From assembly GCF_014201615.1 (NCBI RefSeq), contig NZ_JACHEU010000001.1, positions 2,437,631-2,501,630 of the forward strand: DNA of 64,000 bases, written 5' to 3'. Each line of letters begins with the position of its first letter. The stretch's first letter is position 1. The stretch is from Aquamicrobium lusatiense. Lineage in GTDB: Bacteria; Pseudomonadota; Alphaproteobacteria; Rhizobiales; Rhizobiaceae. A program made the translations under genes and the position numbers. The notes beneath the pieces were generated by a model, which made no database searches, was not told where the DNA came from, and saw only the letters and a list, made by a program, of their open reading frames with translations. This document shows, one piece after another, positions 57,493-64,000 of the stretch.

Positions 57493-59124
57493 TCAGCTGG
57501 CCGGAGGATAGAGCGTATCGATGATGAGGCGCGCATCGTGCCGTGAGTCGAGCAGGCCATAGGTGGTACGCCACTGGCCGGCCAGCCGGGTCTCGACAAA
57601 GGCGTCGGCGATGCGCCCTGCCCCAAGCCGCCGCAACTCGGCGGCAGCTGCCGCCAGCGCAAGCTGCTCGGTCAGGATGCGCGCCGAACCCTCGTCGCTG
57701 GACGCAACCTGCATGGCCGCTTTCAGCACACCGACGGTGCCGTGGCCGCTGGCGCCCAGATCCCGGTCTATACCGGCCATGACATCGTCGAAAAGACCCG
57801 GCGCGCGGCCAAGCACGCGCAACACGTCGAGCGCCATGACATTGCCGGAACCTTCCCAGATCGCATTGACGGGGGCTTCGCGATAGTAGCGGGCAAGCGG
57901 AGCTTCCTCGACATAGCCGTTGCCGCCGAGGCATTCCATCGCTTCATAGAGAAGTGCGGGGGCGATCTTGCAGACCCAGTATTTCACCACCGGCGTCATG
58001 GCGCGGGCGAAGGCGGCTTCTCCCCGGTCGCCCGCGGCTTCGTCGAAGGAACGGGCAAGGCGGAACGACAGAGCGGTCGCCGCCGCCACGTCAAGCGCCA
58101 TGTCGGCCAGCACGCGCTGCATCAGGGGCTGGTCGATCAGCCGCTTGCCGAATGTCTGGCGATGGCGGCAGTGATGGACCGCCTCGGCAAGACCGGCCCG
58201 CATCAGCGCCGAGGAAGCGACGGCGCAGTCGAGCCGCGTCAGCGTGACCATGTCCATGATGGTGCGCACGCCCGCGCCCGGCTCGCCCACCATCTCGCCG
58301 ATGGCATTCTCGAACTCGACTTCGGACGATGCATTGGAGCGATTGCCGAGCTTGTCCTTGAGGCGCTGGAAGCGGAAACCGTTGCCGGTGCCGTCCCCCA
58401 GGATGCGCGGCACGAGGAAGCACGAAAGGCCTTCGGTCGCCTGCGCCAGCACCAGAAACGCGTCCGACATCGGGGCCGACATGAACCATTTATGGCCGGT
58501 GAGCCGGAAAAACCCGGTCGAGCCCGCGCGTTCGGCGCGGGTGACATTGGCGCGCACATCGGTGCCGCCCTGCTTCTCGGTCATGCCCATGCCGAGCGTG
58601 AGACCGGTTTTCTCCACAGGCGGCTTCTGCGCCTGATCATATTTGCGTGTCGTGACGCGGGGCGCCCATTCGCGGAATGTTTTCGGGCTGCCCATCAGCG
58701 CCGCAAGCGAAGCGCTGGTCATGGTGATCGGGCACAGATGGCCGACTTCAAGCTGGGCGGTCAGATAGAATCGCGCGGCACGCACCTGATGCCGCCGTCC
58801 GATTTCCGTATCGCCATTCTCCCAGATCGAGGAATGCAGGCCGTTGGCCACCGAGCGCCGCATCAGCGCGTGATAGGCCGGATGGAACTCGACTAGATCG
58901 ATGCGACGGCCCTGCCGGTCATGGGTGCGAAGGCGCGGCGTCTCGGTGTTGGCCAGGCGCGCCAGATCCTGCGCCTCCTGCGTCAGCACGAAGCGGCCAA
59001 GGCCGTCCAGGTCCTTGCGCACAGGGTCGGAGAACTGCTCAGCGAGCTGGATCAGCAGCGGATCGCCTCTCCAGGCGTTCGTGCCTGTGAGGGGCGGCGG
59101 CTGGTTGGTCACGTCGTCTGTCAC
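57493..59124 (-). CDS. acyl-CoA dehydrogenase, AidB-like
   Basis: A FAD-dependent acyl-CoA dehydrogenase of 543 residues, longer than the usual 380-400 because of an N-terminal extra domain and C-terminal helices, which is the AidB pattern. FAD and substrate regions include GMGMTEKQGGTDVRAN, TGHKWFMSAPMSD, and MECLGGNGYVEEAPLARYYREAPVNAIWEGSGNV, split by the catalytic Glu position expected in the IWEGSGNV end. E. coli AidB is induced by alkylation damage and binds DNA; its true substrate is uncertain. It is transcribed convergently with nothing and stands alone. Confidence 0.88.
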   Translation of the reverse strand: MTDDVTNQPPPLTGTNAWRGDPLLIQLAEQFSDPVRKDLDGLGRFVLTQEAQDLARLANTETPRLRTHDRQGRRIDLVEFHPAYHALMRRSVANGLHSSIWENGDTEIGRRHQVRAARFYLTAQLEVGHLCPITMTSASLAALMGSPKTFREWAPRVTTRKYDQAQKPPVEKTGLTLGMGMTEKQGGTDVRANVTRAERAGSTGFFRLTGHKWFMSAPMSDAFLVLAQATEGLSCFLVPRILGDGTGNGFRFQRLKDKLGNRSNASSEVEFENAIGEMVGEPGAGVRTIMDMVTLTRLDCAVASSALMRAGLAEAVHHCRHRQTFGKRLIDQPLMQRVLADMALDVAAATALSFRLARSFDEAAGDRGEAAFARAMTPVVKYWVCKIAPALLYEAMECLGGNGYVEEAPLARYYREAPVNAIWEGSGNVMALDVLRVLGRAPGLFDDVMAGIDRDLGASGHGTVGVLKAAMQVASSDEGSARILTEQLALAAAAAELRRLGAGRIADAFVETRLAGQWRTTYGLLDSRHDARLIIDTLYPPAS

Positions 59125-59310
59125 GCAATGTCCCTGTATGTCGTGGCGGCCTCCGGTCCGGGGCCTTCAGCGGCTTGTCGAATCCGCTTCATTGGCGGCT
59201 TTATATCCCATGGTCGCATGAGCAGGCCATGAAAATAGGGGAAGATGCCCATCCAATGCAAAGCGGGTCCTTGCAGGTCACTTCTGCTGGCCGTATAGCA
59301 CGCCCCTGAG

Positions 59311-60291
59311 ATGACCCAAACAGACGCGCCCCTGCCGCTCTTCCCCCACCGCCACCTGCTTGGCATAAGGGACCTTTCCCCACCCGATATAGAGATATTG
59401 CTGGACCGCGCCGATCGCGCCGTCTCGATTTCCCGGCAATCGGAGAAAAAGACGTCGACCCTGCGCGGGCGCACGCAGATCAATCTCTTCTTCGAATCCT
59501 CGACCCGCACCCAGTCTTCGTTCGAGCTGGCTGGCAAGCGCCTCGGCGCCGATGTCATGAACATGTCGGTTGCCAGCTCTTCGGTGAAGAAGGGCGAAAC
59601 GCTGATCGACACGGCGATGACGCTCAACGCCATGCGGCCGGATATCCTGATCATCCGCCACCAGTCGGCGGGTGCGGCCGCCCTGCTGGCGCAGAAGGTG
59701 GGTTGCTCGGTGGTGAATGCCGGCGACGGCACGCATGAGCATCCGACACAGGCACTGCTCGACGCCCTTACCATCCGTCGCGCCAAGGGGCGCATCGGCG
59801 GGCTGACAATCGCGATCTGCGGCGACATTCTTCATTCGCGCGTCGCCCGCTCCAACATCATCCTGCTCAACGCGCTGGGCGCGCAGGTGCGCGTGGTCGC
59901 TCCATCGACGCTGATGCCCTCCGGCATCGATCAGATGAGCGTCAACGTCTTCCGCAACATGGAAGAAGGCCTGAAAGGCGCGGACGTGGTGATGATGCTG
60001 CGCCTGCAACGCGAGCGCATGGCCGGCAGCTTCGTGCCCTCCGTGCGCGAATATTTCCGCTACTTCGGCCTTGATGCCGAAAAGCTGAAAGCGGCCAAAG
60101 ATGACGCGCTGGTCATGCATCCCGGCCCGATGAACCGCGGCGTCGAGATCGCGTCGGAAATCGCGGACGGACCGCAGAGCGTGATCCAGGAACAGGTGGA
60201 GATGGGCGTCGCAGTGCGCATGGCGGTGATGGAGGCGCTGCTCGATCCACGCCGTAATCCGGCCCATAATGACGGAGGGCTGAGCGCATGA
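59311..60291 (+). CDS. pyrB: aspartate carbamoyltransferase catalytic subunit
   Basis: PyrB condenses carbamoyl phosphate and aspartate in pyrimidine synthesis. The 326-residue protein has the carbamoyl-phosphate loop [13 protein letters not shown] near residues 61-73, the SSVKKGE loop near 90, and the C-terminal [12 protein letters not shown]. About 20 extra residues at the N-terminus precede the domain, as in class A-type ATCases that bind a dihydroorotase-like partner. The stop overlaps the start of the pyrC'-like gene by four nt (ATGA), and no pyrI is present. Confidence 0.97.
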   Translation: MTQTDAPLPLFPHRHLLGIRDLSPPDIEILLDRADRAVSISRQSEKKTSTLRGRTQINLFFESSTRTQSSFELAGKRLGADVMNMSVASSSVKKGETLIDTAMTLNAMRPDILIIRHQSAGAAALLAQKVGCSVVNAGDGTHEHPTQALLDALTIRRAKGRIGGLTIAICGDILHSRVARSNIILLNALGAQVRVVAPSTLMPSGIDQMSVNVFRNMEEGLKGADVVMMLRLQRERMAGSFVPSVREYFRYFGLDAEKLKAAKDDALVMHPGPMNRGVEIASEIADGPQSVIQEQVEMGVAVRMAVMEALLDPRRNPAHNDGGLSA

Positions 60292-61574
60292 GCACCACCA
60301 TCTTCAGCCACGCCCGCATCGTCGATCCCTCGCGCGAACTGGACGAGACCGGCAGCGTCGTCGTGCAGGACGGAAAGATCGCCGCCGCCGGCAAGGAAGC
60401 GCTCAATCAGGGTGCCCCGGAAGGCGCCACCGTCATCGACTGCACAGGCAAAACCATTATCCCCGGACTGATCGACAGCCGTGTCTTCATCGGCGAACCG
60501 GGTGGCGAGCATCGCGAAACCATCGCTTCTGCCAGTCAGGCCGCTGCCGCCGGCGGCGTCACCTCGGTGGTGATGATGCCGGACACCGATCCGGTGATCG
60601 ACAATGTCGCGCTGGTTGAATTCGTGCTGCGCACCGCGCGCGATACTGCCTGTGTCAACATCTTCCCCGCCGCTGCCATCACCAAGGGCCTCGAAGGCCG
60701 CGAGATGACCGAGTTCGGCCTTCTGCGCGAGGCGGGTGCAGTCGCCTTTACCGACGGGCGCCACACCATCGCCAACTCGCTGGTGATGCGCCGCGCGCTC
60801 ACCTATGCACGCGATTTCGGCGCGACCATCGTTCACGAGACGCTGGATGCGGATCTCGCCTCATCCGGCGTCATGAACGAAGGGCTTTATGCGAGCTGGC
60901 TCGGCCTTTCCGGTATTCCCCGCGAAGCGGAAACCATCCCGCTGGAGCGCGATTTGGCGCTCGCCCGCCTCACGCACGGCAACTACCACGCCGCCAAGAT
61001 TTCGACGGGCATGGCAGCCGATGCCATCCGCCGCGCCAAGGGCGACGGCGCCAATGTCAGCGCCGGCGTGGCGATCTACAATCTGGCACTGAACGAGCAT
61101 GATGTCGGCGAATACCGCACCTTCTTCCGGCTAACGCCGCCGCTGCGCACCGAGGAAGACCGCATCGCCATGATCGATGCGCTGAAGGACGGCACGCTCG
61201 ATCTGATCGTCTCCTCTCACGACCCGCAGGACGTCGACACCAAGCGCCTGCCGTTCTCGGATGCAGCGGCTGGCGCAATCGGGCTGGAAACGCTGCTGGC
61301 CGTTGCCCTGCGCCTCCATCACAACGGCGAGGTGCCGCTCCTCAGGATCATCGAGGCGCTGTCGACGGCGCCTGCCCGCCTCTTCGACCTGCCCGGCGGC
61401 AGCCTGAAGCCCGGTGCACCGGCTGATCTGGCGGTTGTAGACCTGAACGAGCCATGGGTGGTCAGCGAAACCGGCATCCGCTCCCGGTCCAAGAACACCT
61501 GCTTCGAGGGCGCGCGGCTGCAAGGCAGGGTCTTGCAAACCATGGTTGCGGGCCGCACAGTGTTCAGCATCTAG
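60288..61574 (+). CDS. pyrC': dihydroorotase-like protein lacking metal ligands (non-catalytic PyrC' partner of PyrB)
   Basis: A 428-residue member of the class I dihydroorotase family. Catalytic enzymes have D-x-H-x-H after the GLID segment; here it reads DSRVF (residues 63-67), so both histidines are lost. The later TDHAP motif reads SSHDP (309-313), so the catalytic Asp is lost. Of the two metal histidines in the RxxHxxHxS strand the first remains (His234) and the second is Lys237. His183 remains. In Pseudomonas such an inactive subunit (PyrC') is needed for ATCase assembly. Start overlap with pyrB supports a shared complex. A true dihydroorotase should be elsewhere in the genome. Confidence 0.9.
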   Translation: MSTTIFSHARIVDPSRELDETGSVVVQDGKIAAAGKEALNQGAPEGATVIDCTGKTIIPGLIDSRVFIGEPGGEHRETIASASQAAAAGGVTSVVMMPDTDPVIDNVALVEFVLRTARDTACVNIFPAAAITKGLEGREMTEFGLLREAGAVAFTDGRHTIANSLVMRRALTYARDFGATIVHETLDADLASSGVMNEGLYASWLGLSGIPREAETIPLERDLALARLTHGNYHAAKISTGMAADAIRRAKGDGANVSAGVAIYNLALNEHDVGEYRTFFRLTPPLRTEEDRIAMIDALKDGTLDLIVSSHDPQDVDTKRLPFSDAAAGAIGLETLLAVALRLHHNGEVPLLRIIEALSTAPARLFDLPGGSLKPGAPADLAVVDLNEPWVVSETGIRSRSKNTCFEGARLQGRVLQTMVAGRTVFSI

Positions 61575-61680
61575 AGCGTTTTTGGTGAATAACGGATCAC
61601 CTCCAATGCTCTGTTTCTTTGTTTCCAGGCAGTTCCGGGCGCAAAACCGCGTCGCACTTTTGCCGGAACTGCGCTAGGAC
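61573..61680 (+). repeat. dispersed two-hairpin repeat, family B
   Basis: About 108 bp between pyrC' and plsY. The first hairpin has arms AGAGC / GCTCT with an inner GGTGA / TCACC stem; the second has perfect 10-nt arms GCAGTTCCGG / CCGGAACTGC with GCAAAA / TTTTGC inside (61629-61672). CTAG lies at both ends. Elements of this type are widespread between genes in Hyphomicrobiales; only one copy is in this window. Confidence 0.7.
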
Positions 61681-61708
61681 GGAACCAATCGGTCAGCCAG
61701 GGGGAAGC

Positions 61709-62296
61709 ATGACCTTCATCACCATCGCGGCGCTGATCTTCGGCTATCTGCTGGGATCGATCCCGTTCGGCCTGCTGCTGACACGCGCGGCCGGGCTCGG
61801 TGACGTGCGCTCCATCGGCTCGGGCAACATAGGCGCGACCAACGTTCTGCGCACCGGCAACAAGAAGCTTGCCGCGGCCACCCTGCTTCTGGATGCGCTG
61901 AAAGGCACCGCAGCCGTTCTTCTGGCAAACTTCTATGCTCCCGATCTCGGTTTATGGGCCGGCTTTGGTGCGTTTCTGGGCCACCTCTTCCCTGTCTGGC
62001 TGGGCTTCAGGGGCGGAAAGGGCGTTGCGACCTATCTCGGCGTGCTGATCGCTCTCGCATGGCAGGTGGCGCTGATCTTCGCCGCCGTCTGGCTGCTGGT
62101 CGCCATAGTCTTCCGATACTCTTCGCTGGCAGCGCTTTGCGCAGCCATCGCCGTGCCGGTCGCCCTGTGGTTCCTCGCCACGCCGCAGCTTGCCGGGCTG
62201 TTTGCCGTGATGAGCGTGATCCTTTTCATCAAGCACCGCGCCAACATCCAGCGCCTTGCCTCCGGCACCGAAGGCCGGATCGGGGCCCGGGGGTGA
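61709..62296 (+). CDS. plsY: glycerol-3-phosphate acyltransferase PlsY
   Basis: PlsY transfers the acyl chain from acyl-phosphate to glycerol 3-phosphate, the first step of phospholipid synthesis, in the inner membrane. The 195-residue product from the ATG at 61709 (GGGGGAAGC upstream) has five or six hydrophobic segments and the conserved [27 protein letters not shown] and [18 protein letters not shown] loops. The end overlaps the possible GTG start of dprA. Confidence 0.96.
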   Translation: MTFITIAALIFGYLLGSIPFGLLLTRAAGLGDVRSIGSGNIGATNVLRTGNKKLAAATLLLDALKGTAAVLLANFYAPDLGLWAGFGAFLGHLFPVWLGFRGGKGVATYLGVLIALAWQVALIFAAVWLLVAIVFRYSSLAALCAAIAVPVALWFLATPQLAGLFAVMSVILFIKHRANIQRLASGTEGRIGARG

Positions 62297-62304
62297 TAGG
62301 GGGG

Positions 62305-63432
62305 GTGAACCGGGCCCGGCCCGGTCTGAGCGACAGACAAAGGCTCGCATGGCTGCGCCTGATACGAACGCCCAATGTAGGCCCTGCATCATTCCGCGAT
62401 CTCATCAATCGATTCGGTTCGGCACAGACCGCGCTCGACATGCTGCCGGATCTCATGCAGTCCGCCGGGGCGCGCCGGATCGTGCGGATACCCGATGAAG
62501 CGCAAATCCTCCGGGAGATGGATCATGCCGCCGGTTTCGGCGCGCGTTTCGTCTGCATCGGCGATCCAGACTATCCGCTGCTGCTGAAGCAGGTCGACCA
62601 TCCGCCGCCCGTTCTGGCCGTGATCGGCGAGGGAGCGGTGCTGAGCCGGCCTGCGATCTCCGTTGTGGGTGCACGCAATGCCTCCGTCGCAGGAACGAGG
62701 CTGGCGGCTGCATTGTCCGTGAAAATCGGTCAGGCCGGCTATGCCATCGTCTCCGGGCTCGCACGCGGCATCGACACGGCGGCACATCGCGGCAGTATCG
62801 ATACAGGCACGATCGGCGTTCTGGCCGGCGGGCTCGACATGCCCTATCCGCCGGAAAATGCCGGGCTTTGCCGCGAAATCGCGGAACGCGGCGGCGCCAT
62901 CGTCTCCGAGATGCCGTTCGGCTGGCAGCCGCGCGCGCAGGATTTCCCCCGTCGCAACAGGATCGTGGCCGGCATGGGCATAGGGCTGCTGGTGGTGGAA
63001 GCCGCGAAACGCTCCGGCTCCCTCATCACAGCGCGCCTTGCCGGAGAAATGGGCAGGCTGGTCTTCGCGGTTCCGGGCTCCCCGCTCGATCCCCGCGCCG
63101 GCGGCACCAATGGCCTGCTCAAGGATGGCGCCATCCTTACGACGGAACCCAATGACGTTCTGGAGGCGGTCAGACCACTCTACGGCACAGCGCAGCCGGC
63201 GGAGTTCCCGCTTGAGGAATCGACCGACCTGTCGGATGCACCACCACCACAGGAAGACGAACGACGTCTTGTCATCGATGCGCTGGGGCCAACCCCGGTT
63301 GGGATTGACGAAATCATCCGTCACACAGGTCTGGAAACCGCACAGGTGCAGATGGTTCTGCTCGAACTGGACCTTGTCGGAAGACTTGAACGCCATTCAG
63401 GCGGGTATGTCTCGCTGCTGGCTTCTCAATAG
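62305..63432 (+). CDS. dprA: DNA-processing protein DprA
   Basis: DprA loads RecA on incoming single-stranded DNA during transformation. The 375-residue protein has a SAM-like N-terminal domain (RLAWLRLIRTPNVGPASFRDLI), the Rossmann core with VVGARNAS, SGLARGIDTAAHRG and NRIVAGMGIGLLVVEAAKRSGS, and a C-terminal winged-helix (residues about 310-375). The start is uncertain: GTG at 62305 fits homologous N-termini, while GTG at 62293 overlaps the plsY stop by four nt. A run of seven G residues precedes the GTG at 62305. Confidence 0.94.
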   Translation: MNRARPGLSDRQRLAWLRLIRTPNVGPASFRDLINRFGSAQTALDMLPDLMQSAGARRIVRIPDEAQILREMDHAAGFGARFVCIGDPDYPLLLKQVDHPPPVLAVIGEGAVLSRPAISVVGARNASVAGTRLAAALSVKIGQAGYAIVSGLARGIDTAAHRGSIDTGTIGVLAGGLDMPYPPENAGLCREIAERGGAIVSEMPFGWQPRAQDFPRRNRIVAGMGIGLLVVEAAKRSGSLITARLAGEMGRLVFAVPGSPLDPRAGGTNGLLKDGAILTTEPNDVLEAVRPLYGTAQPAEFPLEESTDLSDAPPPQEDERRLVIDALGPTPVGIDEIIRHTGLETAQVQMVLLELDLVGRLERHSGGYVSLLASQ

Positions 63433-63595
63433 AAGAAAAAGCGTCTGGCGGGTGAACCAGAAGGGCGACGAACCCAGCACGTCGCCTATCGGTGAATACG
63501 ATCATGAAGATCGCAGACGTTGCCCGCACAAGACATGCGGGCACGAAATCACCGGCATATCATTTCAATATGCCGGAAACCTCAAAACTCCCGGG

Positions 63596-64000
<405 letters not shown>

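Overview
The window is a gene-dense, GC-rich stretch of chromosome from an alphaproteobacterium of the order Hyphomicrobiales (Rhizobiales), most likely a Phyllobacteriaceae/Mesorhizobium-like or Brucella-like lineage. The evidence is the gene order (hfq; ppiD-trpD-trpC-moaC-moeA-lexA; rpsB-tsf-pyrH-frr-uppS-cdsA-rseP-bamA-lpxD-fabZ-lpxA-lpxI-lpxB; clpA-clpS), order-typical families (EipB/DUF1849, DUF1489, DUF6105, DUF4031), LpxI in place of LpxH, and an alphaproteobacterial direct-repeat LexA box. I found no rRNA, tRNA, CRISPR array, prophage, transposase or toxin system, so this is core chromosome rather than an island.

Layout. 0-6.5 kb (minus strand): hfq, a D-amino-acid aminotransferase, a divergent DapB paralogue, an OmpA-domain lipoprotein-like protein, an acetyltransferase, sseA, an AlaX editing protein and cysK. 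6.6-9.3 kb (plus): an SDR oxidoreductase and an RhlE-type helicase. 9.5-14 kb (minus): pyrG, an L,D-transpeptidase, secG, tpiA. 14.1-20.4 kb (plus): ppiD-trpD-trpC-moaC-moeA and lexA with its own operators. 20.7-23.3 kb (minus): comEC. 23.3-26.2 kb (plus): gltX and gltA. 26.3-39.5 kb (minus): the large translation and envelope cluster from rpsB down to lpxB. 39.7-40.8 kb (minus): DUF4031 and eipB. 41-43.4 kb (plus): RidA, GDPD, a FemAB-like acyltransferase. 43.4-47.8 kb: an EmrE-like transporter, a HIT protein, clpA-clpS and a phasin. 48-52.6 kb: a D,D-carboxypeptidase with a SPOR domain, DUF1489, sdaA, DUF599. 52.6-59.1 kb (mostly minus): YdcF, gatA-GNAT-gatC, a metallo-hydrolase, ruvX (plus), DUF6105 and an AidB-like acyl-CoA dehydrogenase. 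59.3-63.4 kb (plus): pyrB, a non-catalytic pyrC', plsY, dprA. The right edge cuts guaB.

Functional themes. The 26-39 kb cluster couples translation (S2, EF-Ts, RRF), UMP synthesis and envelope assembly (isoprenoid carrier, CDP-diglyceride, sigma-E protease, BAM, lipid A). Envelope work continues with ppiD, secG, the L,D-transpeptidase, the D,D-carboxypeptidase, EipB and OmpA. Pyrimidine synthesis appears three times (pyrG, pyrH, pyrB/pyrC'). Two natural-transformation genes, comEC and dprA, are present.

Most worth a second look: a DapB-family protein without the catalytic His-His pair (1525-2334); a dihydroorotase homologue lacking its metal ligands, paired with pyrB (60288-61574); a two-hairpin dispersed repeat present twice in opposite orientation, plus a second repeat family; a composition drop inside the BamA barrel; an extended hairpin directly before rpsB; a perfect palindrome before the phasin gene; and a long antisense overlap between ruvX and a DUF6105 gene.
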